Source: Phallus indusiatus
Lineage: Eukaryota; Basidiomycota; Agaricomycetes; Phallales; Phallaceae
Assembly (NCBI GenBank): GCA_027605045.1
Contig: JAQFWX010000084.1
Span: forward strand, 87,710 to 151,709
Direction of reading: 5' to 3'
Length of the DNA stretch: 64,000 bases
Each line of letters starts with the position of its first letter. Positions within the stretch are counted from its first letter, which is position 1. This document shows positions 49,949 through 62,722 of this stretch, in pieces. Both the position numbers and the translations under genes were made by a program. The notes beneath the pieces are model-generated. The model did not search any database, had not been told where the DNA came from, and worked only from the letters and a program-made list of their open reading frames with translations.

Positions 49949-51386
49949 ATGCTCCTCGAACGCTCGAGTGTCTTGCTCGTGCTAGCATCGCTGTTAGTCT
50001 CGCCTCTTGAAGCGGCTCTTTTCCCCAAAAAGTCCATCGTTAAACATATTGGCAAAAAAGAATTCCAAGCTGCCCTCAAAGAAGAAGTGAGTACGCGCTC
50101 CTCTTCTTCTTTTATACCCCGAAGCTTATTTGGCTCTAGCGGACATTTGTTACGGCATTCGTGGCACCATGGTGTGGCGTAAGCTCTTGTCTATCTCCCC
50201 ACGTCGGAACTGGAAGTTAACTGAGATCAGCATTGTCAAAGAGCGGTTCCCGAGCTAACACGAGCAGCCACGGGTCTGCATCCTCTGGTACCAGTTTATG
50301 CCGTTGACTGCGATGATGAAAAGAACAAGCCTTTATGTGCTGAGGAAGTAAGCTGTCCAATAAATAATTGTTGTCTTTAACACATCAGTTCCTTACATTC
50401 TCAAAAAGGGAGTCAAAGGTTTCCCAACGATCAAGGTATGCACTTTGTTCTATCCTCACTCATTCGTTGGTTCGCCAGAATGAACACCATCCTAGCTCTA
50501 TCCCGAAGGGAAGAAAATGGCTCCGTTAGAATTCGATGGAGCACGGACAGCAAGCAGCTTCTTCTACTGGGCTTCGCGAGCTGTTCCAGCTAACAAGATT
50601 TTCCGTGGTCAAAACGCTCAGGATATCAACAAGATCGTTCGGAAGGTCAGGATATTGTGCCTTGGCTTTATCAATCGAATCACTTAAACTCTCGATTCTT
50701 TCTTTCAGAATCCTGATAAGACCAAAATCGTTTTGTTGAACAAGACAAGCAAAACCCCGCTTCTTTGGCGTTCTTTGGCACAAAAGTACGGTGACCAGCT
50801 TATGTTTGGCAACTGCAGAGATCGCAAAGGCCGAGTATCGGAAGATATGGGATTCGAAGTGACCGACAAGAAATATAAAATCATCATCTATCCTCCAACA
50901 GCGACCGATCCATTCCTTTACGACAGTAATTACCAGTTTCATACCCTCTTGCTCAGTTTAAAGATGGACTATTGACCATATTCCAAAGGCATTATGAAAT
51001 TTGACGTCCTGTCAAACTTTTTCGAAGGTATTATCAATGGAACGGTCGATCTAGAACAGGTCCGAGAAGAAACTCTAGCAAAACAACAAGCTGAAAAGTT
51101 GGCTCAAGGTACGACCGAAGAGGAGGTCAAAGAAACGTCTTCTTTTGGAAATTTGGAAGATGAAACGCTGATTGACGAGAGTGGATACGGAGGTTTTGAT
51201 CCTCACGGGGGAGTTGACCTTGATTACTTGTTGAAGCTCACCGGTGGAGTCAATCCGCATGCGGCAGGACACCCGGGTAGTGGTGTCAAAGCTGGTTCGA
51301 AGAAAGAAGATACCCAAAGTGAGCCTGTGTTGTCAGGTGATGGGGAGAAGGCAGAGACCATAGCTCAAGTAAAGGATGAGCTGTAA
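49949..51386 (+). CDS. ER protein disulfide isomerase-like (one thioredoxin domain, KDEL)
   Basis: The product is a protein disulfide isomerase relative of the MPD1/PDIA6 type that forms or shuffles disulfides in the ER. The start at 49949 opens with a clear signal peptide (LLERSSVLLVLASLLVSPLEA). The thioredoxin domain has VAPWCG-HC (CGHC active site), with an intron between CG and HC. It continues LHPLVPVYAVDCDDEKNKP, GVKGFPTIKLYPEGK and LEFDGARTASSFFYWASRAV. A second thioredoxin-like part without Cys-X-X-Cys follows, then SIMKFDVLSNFFEGIINGT. The protein ends in KDEL, the ER retention signal. The intron at 50926-50988 was set by frame (FLYDS-IMKFDV). Confidence 0.88.
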
Positions 51387-51843
51387 TGCATGTGATATGT
51401 TTTGTATTGTATGTAAGGCTTTCGTGTATTTATTGTCGATGTGGTTTTAGAGCGAGAATGAATGATATTAATCTAATTATGTCCCTTCCCAGCCCAGATG
51501 CCATTTCCACCCTTTCCTAAAACGTCCTGCGTTAGTAATGGAAGCAGAAAGATAAGATAAATATTAAGAGATGAGAGTTGCATAGCACAAATATAGTTCG
51601 AAGCCCGAGATTTCCCATTAGCACGCGCTTTCGGTGGCCAATCCTACCACTCGTACCGCTTGGAACATGGAAGACAATTGAAAACAATTTCGAATCGGTT
51701 TACTCATCATTGATATCGGCGGCGCTGCGGCTGTCATTTATGGAAACCCTTTTGGCAATGTAGTAACCATGCTGTGAGCATTCACATATTTAATACACAG
51801 AAGCTCTTTTCACCTGAGCCTCGGATCTGTAATTTACCCCACC
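51387..51843. other. Non-coding gap before the hydrolase gene
   Basis: No gene is seen in these 457 bases. They hold the 3' region of the ER thioredoxin gene and the promoter of the following hydrolase. Confidence 0.45.
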
Positions 51844-52983
51844 ATGTCAACTGTTGAACCTACTGTCCTCGCCTCTGCTCCCAAACTGCACTGTTGTGCT
51901 TCAGGGTTTCTGCATGAGGGTACTCCATCCGGGGAAACGATAGAAATCGCTGGCCTCAAGACATATATCGCCCGACCCAAACAACCATCAAACAAGATTG
52001 TCCTGTTTTTCCCTGATGTATTCGGGCCATTCTACATCAACAACTCCTTGCTGATCGACTGGTTTGCCTTGCAAGGTTTGATCATATTTTTTCGACAATC
52101 GTCGAATACTACTTTCTGGGTGATGTATTCACAAACTTTGATACGCAGGTTATTTGGTCATTGCTGTTGATTATTTTGAAGGGGATCCGATCCACAAAGC
52201 TCGAGAACGTGAAGGGTTTGTAATGAAAGAGTGGTTAGACATCAAGCTTCCCCGTGCAAGATCAACAACGCCAGCTTGGATCGATTCCGTCATAGCTAAA
52301 TTTGGTCAGTAGTATACCTATTTGTCTTTCCCGTGCATTTCTTCATTTCATAATATAGGAAATAGCGAGACCCAATATGTCACCGTTGGTGAATATCAAT
52401 AGTTATTCATCGCTTTTGTTTGCCATGTGCGCGCTGAGCCTCTAATCGTATAGGCTATTGTTTTGGTGCACCTTTCGTCATGGATATATGCGCAACCAAC
52501 AGAGTCAAAGCCGGTGCTTTTGCTCATCCTGCGTTTCTTGACGAAGATCATTTCCGTAACCTGAAGCGTGAGCACTAATAGCCATTTTTGTTTCTCGAAC
52601 GGTTACCTTTTTTAAAATTCGTCGCATTTAGAGCCCTTGTTGCTTTCTTGCGCCGGTAAGCATTGAATCCAGCTGGTATTTTTAGTACATTGCACTGAGA
52701 TCCCAAAGAAACGGATCATACTTTCTCATCTGAATCGCGGCACAAATCTGAGGTCATCTTGGCCGAGATCAAAGCTAAATACCATTACCAGATTTTTTCT
52801 GGCGTTGAACACGGCTTTGCACTTCGAGGGAATATGGAGATCGAAAATGAACGTGCGTAAACTAAGTTGTCCGAGATCCTCCAAGCCCGATCTAATACAT
52901 ATCTATTGCATATCTCAAAAGGTTGGGCGAAAGAAGAAAGCGCAAGAGGCATTGTTGGATGGTGGAATCGTTTTACAAATTAG
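51844..52983 (+). CDS. Dienelactone hydrolase family protein
   Basis: This alpha/beta hydrolase family cleaves dienelactone-type esters; fungal members often have unknown substrates. The start MSTVEPTVLASAPKLHCC leads to KIVLFFPDVFGPFYINN. Next come YLVIAVDYFEGDPIHKARER, the nucleophile motif GYCFGAPFVMDI with the catalytic Cys, AGAFAHPAFLDE, and DPKETDHTF with the likely Asp. GVEHGFALRGN holds the His. The C-terminal exon reads RWAKEESARGIVGWWNRFTN. Six or seven short introns interrupt it. The length is about 250 residues, normal for the family. The catalytic triad is intact. Confidence 0.88.
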
Positions 52984-53700
52984 CCAAATATAGCCATAAG
53001 GTTCAGACTGTACACTTCATTTGCGGTTGCAGTGGCCGTGCAACCGCGGGTTGCTCCATTAAATATGACCGTGACTGTACAATAAATAAGTATCGAATCA
53101 GAATTATCGAACTCAAATATCAAAATAAAAATTACACGGACTGATCTTACGCAAGATCTTCTGGTTTCAATCTCCTGAACTCGGGAAAAAAGCTTCTTTC
53201 TGATAATCTTGTCATTTCATGATCTCATTTGTCTGCTTTATAAGCACCGAAGTTTTAGCCTCAGCTTCTTTCCAGAGAGCTTGACTCCGTTATATGTATG
53301 TATGCCAATGGCTTGTTTTTTACAAGCTGACGAGTTCTCGCGTTGCATCGCTTCCACGGACCAACCGATCGAATATTCGGGTAACGTGAAGAATAGAAGT
53401 CGCTTTCACCGTGGCGCTCCAGAACGTGCATAAGCTGAGTCCTGGACCGTGACTCGGACGGTCGGTATCAAACGTCGGCGACCGGAACTTTTTAATCTTC
53501 AAAGTACCTTGAACTCGATCAATAATAGTAGCATTGCACATGTGGCAGTCTCGATTGCTCCAGGTTAAATATAATCTCAGCCGTCCGATAGTCGAGTTTT
53601 TTTCTCCTTTCCGAGTCGACCATCCCCGTGTTTGTTTTCTTTTTTTCCTTTTTTTCCCCTCGATTCCATGCCATTGCTGTAAAGCATATAAAGAGCCCAG
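52984..53700. other. Non-coding region between hydrolase and carrier
   Basis: No gene could be supported in these 717 bases. A pyrimidine-rich stretch near 53600-53670 directly before the carrier start fits a fungal promoter. A GCCGTGCAACCGCGGGTTGC patch near 53025 is GC-rich with no clear role. Confidence 0.45.
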
Positions 53701-54987
53701 ATGGAGTCGCCGACTAGTATCCATGAAAATGTGTCTCGAGGATTTGCTTTCATCTCGGAGTCACATCTACAAGGTACCTCTCGAATCTCCACCGTGAACA
53801 GATCGGCTTTATCCAGTTCTCCAGACATACAATTAAAGCCCTCGACGGACTTTATAGCTGGTACTGTATCCGGTAGGGTCATGTTCGTCATCATATGTAA
53901 ATGTATAACCATTTCACATGATCACAGGAATAGTAGGCCTTGCGGTCGGCTTCCCTTTCGATACGGTCAAAGTCCGACTACAAGATCCGACTATATCAGA
54001 GGGATACAGTCGCTCCAGCACATTCGATTCCTTTGCCAAAATCATCAAAGAAGAACGGGTCCAAGGGCTTTACAAAGGCATCGCATCTCCATTAGTACTT
54101 GATTCTTAAGTCGAATTGCCCTTCCTCGTCTAATCGCATCGACAGGCAACTAGCGCTCTTCTCAATGGCTTGATTTTTTCCGTCTATGGCTTTCTGCTCC
54201 GTTATCAAACGAAACCCGAAAGAGAACCATCATTAATTGACGTGACTTTGGCAGGAGCTGGGTGCGGTGTTGCGGCTGCGTGAGTTATCCCTTCAAAGTC
54301 GCTTTGAGAGAAAGGACCACGGGTGCGATGACTTATTGGTAGTTTTGTTACATGTCCTACCGAGTTAGTTAAAATCAGACAACAAGCGTTGGTAGATTCA
54401 AGATCGTCAGCCCGGCAAATAACACTGGATATTGTTCGAACGAATGGCGTTCTCGGTTTATATCGCGGAATGGCTATCACAATATTGCGCGACCTAGGCT
54501 ATGGCGCATATTTCCTAGCAGTGAGTCGATTCAGCTCGATGCAGGATAAGTACGCAGTCGCATGATAGATCTCTTGACAGTACGAAGGCACGTGTAGGTT
54601 TCTGCGACCATTTGACAATGCTCTGTTTCCTAAGAAACAGACTGCTATTCCGGAAGCATCGTGGGTCTCGATGCTCATTGCTGGGGGTGTTGCAGGCGTC
54701 GTAGGATGGCTTGCTACCTTTGGATTTGATGTCGTAAAAACAAGGATTCAATCCACCGATCGAATCCCTGATAATCCTTATAATACCATTCGGTCAACTA
54801 TAACCCATTCCTATCGAACTGAAGGCTTTAGGGCGTTTGTTTCGGGCTTGACACCTACCCTAATCAGGTGAGTTCCGCAAACCTTTTTTGAATAATGGGC
54901 AATGGAGACTAACTTATTTCAAGAGCAGTGCCGGTGAATATGGCAACCTTTGCTGCTTATGAGTTCGTCAAAAGCTTCGGTTCATAA
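53701..54987 (+). CDS. Mitochondrial carrier family protein (SLC25, amino acid/carnitine-type)
   Basis: The protein has the three-repeat mitochondrial carrier structure and probably exchanges amino acids, carnitine or related solutes across the inner membrane. Repeat 1 has GIVGLAVGFPFDTVKVRLQ, repeat 2 has SFVTCPTELVKIRQQ, and repeat 3 has WLATFGFDVVKTRIQS, giving a full set of PX(D/E)XX(K/R)-type motifs, with FGFD replacing the usual Pro in repeat 3. GLYKGIASPL and GLYRGMAITILRDLGYGAYF are the usual carrier turns. It ends AVPVNMATFAAYEFVKSFGS. About 60 N-terminal residues precede the first helix. The substrate cannot be read from the sequence. Expected length is about 310-330 residues. Confidence 0.85.
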
Positions 54988-55152
54988 ATTTGATTTTTGT
55001 ATTGTACAAGTGGATAGGTGTGCCGTGATATAAATATATGTCGCTTCGTATATAAGAAGAACGGGTGTTGATATATGATAGTTGGGAATTGTCTCTGGAA
55101 TGAAAACGATGGAGCCACCAGGGCATAGTAAAGCGGAATGGCAAGTTTCTCG

Positions 55153-55881
55153 TCATCGCGATGTCTCTATATTCACGAGCTCGTTTAAGGCTCTTATTAT
55201 AGTGTCGATGCCATGTAATACGCGAGCTCGGTCTGAATCAATTATCCTGTGCAAGAACCTCTGGAATTTATCAGGATGGTAATGAAGAATGGCCTCTCGA
55301 AGCTTCTCTTTCCGAGACTTGCTCGGGTCTCGAAGAGGGTGAAGAAGGAATTGTGAAATAGCGTTTGCAGTGAGATCGTTCATCGAAATTCGGCCCTCAT
55401 TAGAGTCCGACGGTGAAACCTTTTGGTATTGTTTAAGAATGGGCCAGGGTATGTCGTCAAACGTGAAATGTATCTTCCTAAACATAAACTTCTTCATAGG
55501 TTTGACCGAGAGGAACAATCTATCCCAGGCTCTGTCATATTCCTTCCAAGCCTCTGAGAGAATTTGTACTTCGTCTGTGCACGCCGACTTTGAATTCGAG
55601 TCGGCCGCTGCGACTAAACGCCCTCCCAAACGAACATATTCCATATGAGCTTTGAGCTCTTCGTCTTGGATCTTCCTCTGATGTTCGCGGTGAAGCTCTT
55701 CTAAATTTTGCCATTTCCTATTGCGTTCTTCCTCCGTTGGAGACACCGACACTGGGGTATTGGTAAGAGCGTCTGTACTTGAGCCAGCTTTGTCGGGAGG
55801 AAAAATGAAGACTTCATCCTTGAATCCTGAAGAAAAGGCTATAAACCCGGGTCGATATTCTGCAGCATTTCCATTGTACAT
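55153..55881 (-). CDS. NFKBIL1-like hypothetical protein
   Basis: The 242-residue intronless ORF resembles a group of mushroom proteins whose C-terminal part matches NFKBIL1. A charged coiled-coil-like stretch (EERNRKWQNLEELHREHQRK) comes first. Then FTFDDIPWPIL and a C-terminal block SRKEKLREAILHYHPDKFQR with VLHGIDTIIRALNEL. The HYHPDKF motif looks like the HPD of J domains, but the surrounding helices do not fit a J domain and the motif lies near the C-terminus. The cellular role is unknown. The gene is divergent from the vezatin-like gene. Confidence 0.65.
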   Translation of the reverse strand: MYNGNAAEYRPGFIAFSSGFKDEVFIFPPDKAGSSTDALTNTPVSVSPTEEERNRKWQNLEELHREHQRKIQDEELKAHMEYVRLGGRLVAAADSNSKSACTDEVQILSEAWKEYDRAWDRLFLSVKPMKKFMFRKIHFTFDDIPWPILKQYQKVSPSDSNEGRISMNDLTANAISQFLLHPLRDPSKSRKEKLREAILHYHPDKFQRFLHRIIDSDRARVLHGIDTIIRALNELVNIETSR

Positions 55882-56121
55882 CGATATTCAAAAGGTCTTT
55901 AGAAACTACTCGGCTGGGTAAGTTGTAAGTTGAAAAGGAAACAAAAATAAAAGAAACAATACGCAAACAATGCGCCGCTATTATCACCTAAACTTTCACC
56001 GGCAAGTATTCCGGTGATATCCGAGGGAATTTCTCTGCGGATGAATCGGCTGATTATGTAAAGCGTATTTCCTGAGCCGAACTGTACCAAGTCTTCACCT
56101 CTCTTCTAATCGCACTTGTGT
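55882..56121. promoter_or_regulatory. Shared divergent promoter, NFKBIL1-like and vezatin-like genes
   Basis: The start codons are 240 bp apart on opposite strands. The interval is AT-rich near 55930-55980 and contains no recognised gene. Confidence 0.45.
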
Positions 56122-58745
56122 ATGGCGCAGGCGTTGTTTGCTGACCATCCTATAGAAGAGTATCTCAGAGGTGAATTATCATTCGGTATTTAACACTGGC
56201 GATTTCATGTACTAACAAATAGATAGAATCCGGTGAACTTCCTGAATTGCTTGTACCTGGAGGAATATATGACTTCGTCAAAGAGATTGACGTAGAAGAA
56301 TATGGGAAACCGATTGAGAATGCTCTCTTGCGATCGTTCATAGCATTCCTCTCAAAGGTAACCGGTGTCAAACGCGTTACGGTTATGTTGTTTAGCTGAG
56401 CAAACCCCTTTCAGACGTCGGATACGCTTTGCCATTATGTCTCTCTGGACAGGCCTTCGCAAAGTCAACAATTCGCAGAGCGTTTCAAATATCTTATTAT
56501 TTCTTCATCTCTACTGTCAACCTCGATTCCTTCGGCACACAATGCATATCTTACGGAAACCACCCCTGGTCACTATCCTCCGGCTACATCATCACCATCA
56601 CCCCCTTCTTTAACATCAACGATCAATATTTTTATTCCCGTCCCGATCCAAACATGCACATTCGTTATATTATGTTTAATTCCTATCCTTCTTGCTTTGG
56701 GCTACTATGCCATTACCCTGTTTGCCCTTTTGGTAGCTCGACTGTTGGCAACAGAACAAGCTCCCAGAGAAGAATCATGGTCTTCAGTAAATGCGTTTCA
56801 TTTATAAAATGCTAGCTTTCTGATTACGTTTATTAATAGACTTTGGAAAGTCTTGAAGCTTTGGTTCAGTCAAATAGCAATTGGGAAACCACAATTGCTG
56901 AATCGTTAAAACTCTTGGAAAATGAAGAGTAAAGTTTCAACATCAGCATAAACTATTTAATTTTTAATATTGCTCATTTTTAGGCACTCTACTTCATATC
57001 CCTCCTCTCCATCCCTTAATTCACTTCGTCAAACCTTTTTTGAAACCCTTCATGCAATTCAAACGCAGTGTGATGATGTGCGACACCTTCTGGCTGCTAT
57101 ATCACTACCAGAAGCGACAGCTCAACTCACACCGATGTATGCTCCGCCATCTCCTTCACGTCTCGAACCTCAATTCGGATTTCCAATTCCCAATCGTCGC
57201 CCCCTGTCTTTAGTCGCCTCTCTCGATTCTTCGCTTCCCGTTCCTCTGTCGGACTACGGCCGTATAAGGACAAGCTCGCAACCGTCACAACGTGATAAAC
57301 GTGCAACCTGGAGTGCATCAACCTATCGCTCAACAGGTTCTTCAAAACGGGAATCCGCATTTTTAACAATCAACGGCCACCAGATGGAACCTCCTACAGT
57401 CAACTATTCCGCTTCCGCCCCAGCTACTCCTTCTTTGAACTCCCGAGACGAATTTCCTTCCTTTTATTCAGAAGGGGAGGAACCATTTGGAGTGACTGCC
57501 CTCAATATCCGCCGTCAAAGACGTATATCGTCGTTTAACCCCTACAACCGAAGTTCGCTCACCGGATTAGTAGGTTCCCGTTTCACTTCTCTCATGACAT
57601 CTTTGTCCCAGGAGAAAAAAGATCCGGAGGTCGCCATTCAAACTACTCTAGCTGCGAGACGATATACATGCTCTCATTTACTTGCCCTGCGCTTTCCTGG
57701 TTTATGTCCGGAAACACTGAGTTCCACATTGGAGCACCTCGACTCGTCGTCGGACGAAGGTTATTGGGAAGACGTCCGCAGTGTTATCCGTCTATTGACC
57801 AATGTTCTCCAAAATGCTACGGACAAGCTGAACGATATATTAGAGCAGCGACATCGCTCAAATTTGGCGGATGATGGTCGTGTTGAAGAGAAAGACCCAA
57901 TCTCGTTCGTACGCCCCCTCCAGCCAGGCTCCGAGTCTTTTTCATTCGCACCTATGCCAAGTCAATTTTCTCGCTTCGCTGCTCATATTGATGCAATATC
58001 CAGTGCCTTAGAGGAGGCACGATCCAATTTACGACAATGCGTTGAATCACTCGCTGAAGGTGGTGACAATTTGACTTCTGTATCCGAAGACCCACTTCAA
58101 ATTTCAACGACGAAATCTGCCGCCGTACAATCGTACGAGGAACTCCGCCGAGCATTAGGCCACGCTTTACGAGAGTGCGAACGAGGAAGAGAGCCGCTTC
58201 GTAGTCTTTTAGGGGAAGAGCGAAGGTCGACCGTTGATCTTGTATCAGAAAACGAAAGCAGCCTAGCAAAGGTCGTCGAGACTGAACTGGAGCAACACGA
58301 CGAACATCTTGGTTCAGATGATTCCGATAAAACATTATATACTATCGAAGATCATTGTTCGGACCCAGCAGATGAAAACCAAAACGTCGAAGACGACGAC
58401 GTCACCAGTCGTCTCCTTCATACGACAGATATTCAGTACTTCCCATCAAATGGCATTGAACAAGTTTTTGAAGCTGACTCGGCGCCCATCAATTTCAGTC
58501 GACCGCGTTCCAAATTGACACGAGAAGAGCGAGTTGCTCTTGTTAAAGCCCAACGGAAGGAAGGTATCAAAGATTATGTTAACGCTCCAATTAGGCAATC
58601 TCTGCGACTTGGACCGGGAGATGAAGTAGTGGAAGAGTTGAAAGACGTGATATGGAAAGTCAGCGAGCAGCGGCGGCAAATGAGTTTGTCGCATACACCG
58701 ATCTCCACCACACTTCCTTTAAAGACGAGTACATTTGAACCTTGA
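56122..58745 (+). CDS. Vezatin/Inp2-like membrane protein
   Basis: Vezatin-type fungal proteins link membranes, such as peroxisomes, to myosin. The start MAQALFADHPIEEYL splices in frame to ESGELPELLVPGGIYDF, then to TSDTLCHYVSLDRPSQSQQ. A strong hydrophobic region is encoded at about 56628-56750, probably one or two membrane helices. A coiled-coil-like TLESLEALVQSNSNWETT piece follows, then the large last exon (from 56985), which is Ser/Pro-rich with helical parts (ELRRALGHALRECERGREPL) and a C-terminal TREERVALVKAQRKEG. The total length is roughly 850 residues. The family call rests on layout (membrane helices followed by a long helical, Ser-rich region) and is not certain. Confidence 0.55.
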
Positions 58746-59332
58746 CCAGTATTTTAATGTTACTATCCCTTCTAATTGAGAACCATCATTCAATATTGAG
58801 CGCCGTAACAACAATTATTTATATTGTAAGAAGATTTTATCACGAATCAAATACAAAGCAGGAGCCAAAACAAAAAAAAAACACACATAGGTTGTAAAAA
58901 AAAAAGGTAAAAACAAATCACAATGGAAAAAGCAAAACCGAGATTATGAAAAACGAAGAGAGACAGAGAGAGAAAGACTAAAACGGTAGCAGAGTGTACA
59001 ATTATATGTCGAGTCCAAACAGGGCCTCAGCACAGGGATCCTAGTAGAGAAAAAAAGGGGTGTATACGGATGGTGTGATTGGGGGGAAAAGGCCCATAAA
59101 TATGGAAACGAAGGTAACAGGGATAAGGAGGAGGAGCTAATGTTAGATAGAGAAGAAAGGAGGAGTATGCAAAGGTTCGAGTAGACGACGAGATCATTGG
59201 AGGAAGGGTTTGTTGTTGAAAAAAAAATGAAATAAAAATTTGAAAGAGGGAGAAAAATCAATCAATCAATCAATCGAGCGATGTGCATAATCAATCCAGA
59301 TGAAAGCTGAAGATTATTATCATTTGAAGATA
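58746..59332. other. Tail-to-tail intergenic region
   Basis: The vezatin-like and LisH genes end towards each other here. The region is A-rich on the plus strand with several runs of A and an ATCAATCAATCAATCAATC repeat near 59257-59275. It should hold both 3' untranslated regions. No gene was found. Confidence 0.5.
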
Positions 59333-62300
59333 TCAATTTCCAAGAGGATTCATATCAATCCATTGAGAGAAATCACCGCCATCAATATCCAAACCCTCCA
59401 GACCGAAATTGACGTCCATATTTTCGAAGAAGTCAGGAAACATGGTATCTGATAATGACGGTGCGGATGAAGGAGCTGGTGGTGCAGATAATGACGGAGT
59501 AGGCGGCGCGGGACCATTAGTAGTAGCTGTCGACGTCGAATTATTATTATTATTATTATTTGCATTATTCGCCTGAGCGTTACTACCACTATCAGGACCG
59601 GACGTTTGGGGTCTAGGGAGGGATCCAATGGCTGCCGCGTTAGGTAAAATGCGATTGGACAATAACGATGAAGGTGACGGGGCGTTTGGAGGATTGTTGG
59701 CTCCTGTTGTGCCAGAAGGAGCGGGAGTTAATGAATTACCAGGTGCAGATTGGGAATTTGAAGATGGAGTCGAACTTTGGGGAGCAGATGCACCCGTACC
59801 GCCACCAGCACCGCTGCGAGACGCGGGCCGTAAATTGGGAGATGGTCCAGTTTGATTATCAATTCTAGCCGGAGAGGGCGCGGTGTGCTCTTTGATGGGC
59901 CCTCCGGAGCTGTTGTTTATAGCACCCGTCGGAGTAGGCTGTGCAGGTGGCGGCATCATTCCTGCAGACTTTGACACATTGATACTTTCTGCTCTCTGTG
60001 CAGGTGATGGTGGTGGCGGCATCATGCTACCAGGCTTATTTTGCTGAGGTTGGTTGCGATTGTTGGCAGCAGCACCTGTTTGATCTGGTGTAACACTTTG
60101 GTTGGCGATACCGCCCATTGGTCCAGGCATTTTGTGCATATGAGCCCCCCCAGTTACAGGATGCCTAAATTGTCCTTGTTGTTGAGACATGACAATATTC
60201 TAGAAACACAGTGACTTGTTAAGACTGGGTGCTGGAAAATAGAATAAAAGTTTTTTTGTTTTACCTGTGAGCCTGGCATTTGATGGATATGATTCGCCAA
60301 TGCAGGATTCATCGGCGCCATGCCTCCTGGCGGTATAGCGTGCCCTATATTTGGTGTTAAAGATCCCATGACACTCGTATTCGGAACTGGAGTTGGATGA
60401 CCAGGTATCGGCGGATTTCTTACTGGACCGGATTGGAAATTAACACCATTGGGAAACTGATTTGTTCCCGAACCAGGATAAGGAGCATTCAGGTGATTTG
60501 GAGGGTGACCGGAAGGAAACCCGCCCATCTGAGGCATCTGGGGTAATGGAGCAGCATTAGAGTTCATATCACCAACAATAGGCATGGGTTGTCTTATGCC
60601 TACTTGAGGGGACTGTCGTTGTCGCTTTCTGTCAGGTGGCGATTGATCTTTCGGTGTCATGTCAGCCTGACCCTGTCATTGTTAAGAAAAAGTAAGCAAA
60701 AACCAAAAAATAAAATAAAATAAGGGTGCTTATAGAACATTTACCTCTTCTCCAGGTGATGCACTTGTCCGTTTCTGTCCCCGCTGCGTTACGCCCGGCG
60801 GACCTTGACCTTGGGGTTGTGGTTGCATTGTCTGTTGTGGTTGCCTGAGCTGAGAGGCTGGAGGCGGAGGCATCATTCCTCCCATCGGTGGCACCCCAGG
60901 CCTTAATAAATAAATGAGCTCATGAAACTTCTTCTGAGGACAAAAATGACAATTAGTTACCTGGCAGTTCGGGAACCAGTCGCCAAGGTACCATTAAAAT
61001 TCGACATAGTCCTTTTAAAGACTTCGTTCAAGCTTGCCTGGAAAAAAAAAAAGAAGAGGTCAATTCTTCTCAATATATTTGAACACATTGCTCCAAGTTC
61101 AAAAATTCTATACCTTTTGTTCGTCCGTTAACTCGCTGATCGAGACGTCCGGAACGCCGGCCTCCTGTTTCATGGAAGCTAGGAAAACTGGAGGAATTCT
61201 CACCAAATCCTGTTCGAGATGTTGCAAATCTGGGTTATTGAAGGATTGTGATGTTCCCGGTCTCGAGGGATGTTGGGAGGTCGGATGTTGCGGATGAGAG
61301 GGAATCATTTGTTGAGGGGGTCGCGAACCTTGCATCGCCATCGGAAATCGTCGATTCATGTCATCATTCATCGAATGGCCCGGGGATGCAGATTCATTGT
61401 GCGCCATTAGAGGGCTCCGGTGGCTTGCCATAGTAGATGCCGGAGTGTTTGAGCGACTGCCTCCGGTGCTTTGAACAGCCCCTCCTCCGGGATTGACTAG
61501 AGGTTGTTGAAATCCTTGCGCGGGTGTTTGAACAGGACCCCTAGGCGAAGTGTTATTCGCAGGCTGGACTCCTTGCGACGGAGGGCCTCGCATAATCTGG
61601 TTGTGTTGGTTCAGATGGGGAGCATTCTGTGAAATTCCTGGCGGAACCATGCCCATTTGCGGTGGGCCCATTGAGGGATGAGGAGAAACGCCAGGGGGAT
61701 GAGCCGGGGTAATAGTTGGTGACTGAAATTGACCGGGTGCATGAGGTCGGGTAATTGGTCGCTGACCAGGTTGCAAGTGCGGCATAGCGTTAGGGTGAGA
61801 AGGGGGAGGAAGGGGCTGTTGTGAAGGGGGAGGGCGGGTTGATTGTTGTTGTGACGGAGGTCTTTGAGAGGGCTGACCGACAGTATTAGTCAAGTTATTT
61901 GAGTCTACAAGGCCATTCATCTGAGATGGACCTTGTTGCGGTTGCTGATGTGGTGGAGGTGGTGGTGGTGGCTGAGGGCCACCTGGTATGCCAGACATGG
62001 GATATGGCGTACCCTGGGCCCCCATTGGGGGCTGAGACTGGCCAACAGGAGGTATGGGCACGCCGTTGAGTAAAGGAGCCGGGGGTCGCATTGGGTTGGG
62101 AGGCATACCCGGTCTGTGCATCATACGAGGTTGACCAGGTAAACCCAGATGACCTAGACGTGATGGATCGGCAGCTCTATTACGATCCGCCTGGTTTTGC
62201 ATCCACTATTAATCAGTTAAAAGAAAAATAAAATGAGTACAGATACTTGAAATAAAGAAAAGAAAAACCTGAAAAGAGTTACTTGCCTGGATATAAAGCA

Positions 62301-62722
62301 TGGCATTTTCTGGACCCTGTTGAGTTGTTTTCGCAGAGAAGAAGACCCAAAATACATTCCACCACCTACTTTGAGATGCAGCGGCTATTCCAAAAAAAAT
62401 TACAAAAGAGGGTACGCACTCGAACAAAAAGCCTTGACGGGCATTAATGGGAGGACATGGGTCACCGGCAATATCTGCTTCTAAAACTAGCTCCTTTGCA
62501 GCTTTGAGAAAACCTCGTTTAACAAAGTAGTCGTGGATATAGACATTGAACCTGTAATGACACTGTCCTTAAGAACGGTGCGGGACAAACGGGAGAAGGG
62601 ACGTACATTCGATCGCCTTCCCATGAGATCGGAGGTGGCTGGGAGTGGTTTGAAGAAGGACCAGGCTGACCATTTGCAGGTGGATGGGGAGGGTTTGAAG
62701 GAGGCGGCTGAACCTGAGCCAT
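59333..62722 (-). CDS. LisH-domain transcriptional regulator (Flo8/Som1/SSDP-like)
   Basis: Proteins of this type regulate filamentation, adhesion and development together with LIM-domain-binding partners. The start at 62722 (MAQVQPPPSNPPHPP) leads to the LisH block: FNVYIHDYFVKRGFLKAAKE and LVLEADIAGDPCPPINARQG. Then comes WWNVFWVFFSAKTTQQGPEN followed by MLYIQWMQNQ, which is typical of the family. The long remainder is Pro/Gln/Gly/Asn-rich and disordered, with a short helical SISELTDEQ piece, a basic PPDRKRQRQSP region (likely nuclear localisation), an Asn run near 59550, and an acidic aromatic tail MFPDFFENMDVNFGLEGLD that may be an activation motif. Total length is about 900 residues. Confidence 0.82.

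Noticed and set aside
55153..55881. J-domain assignment from the HYHPDKF motif
   Set aside because: The motif sits near the C-terminus without the J-domain helices before it. The surrounding block fits NFKBIL1-like proteins better.
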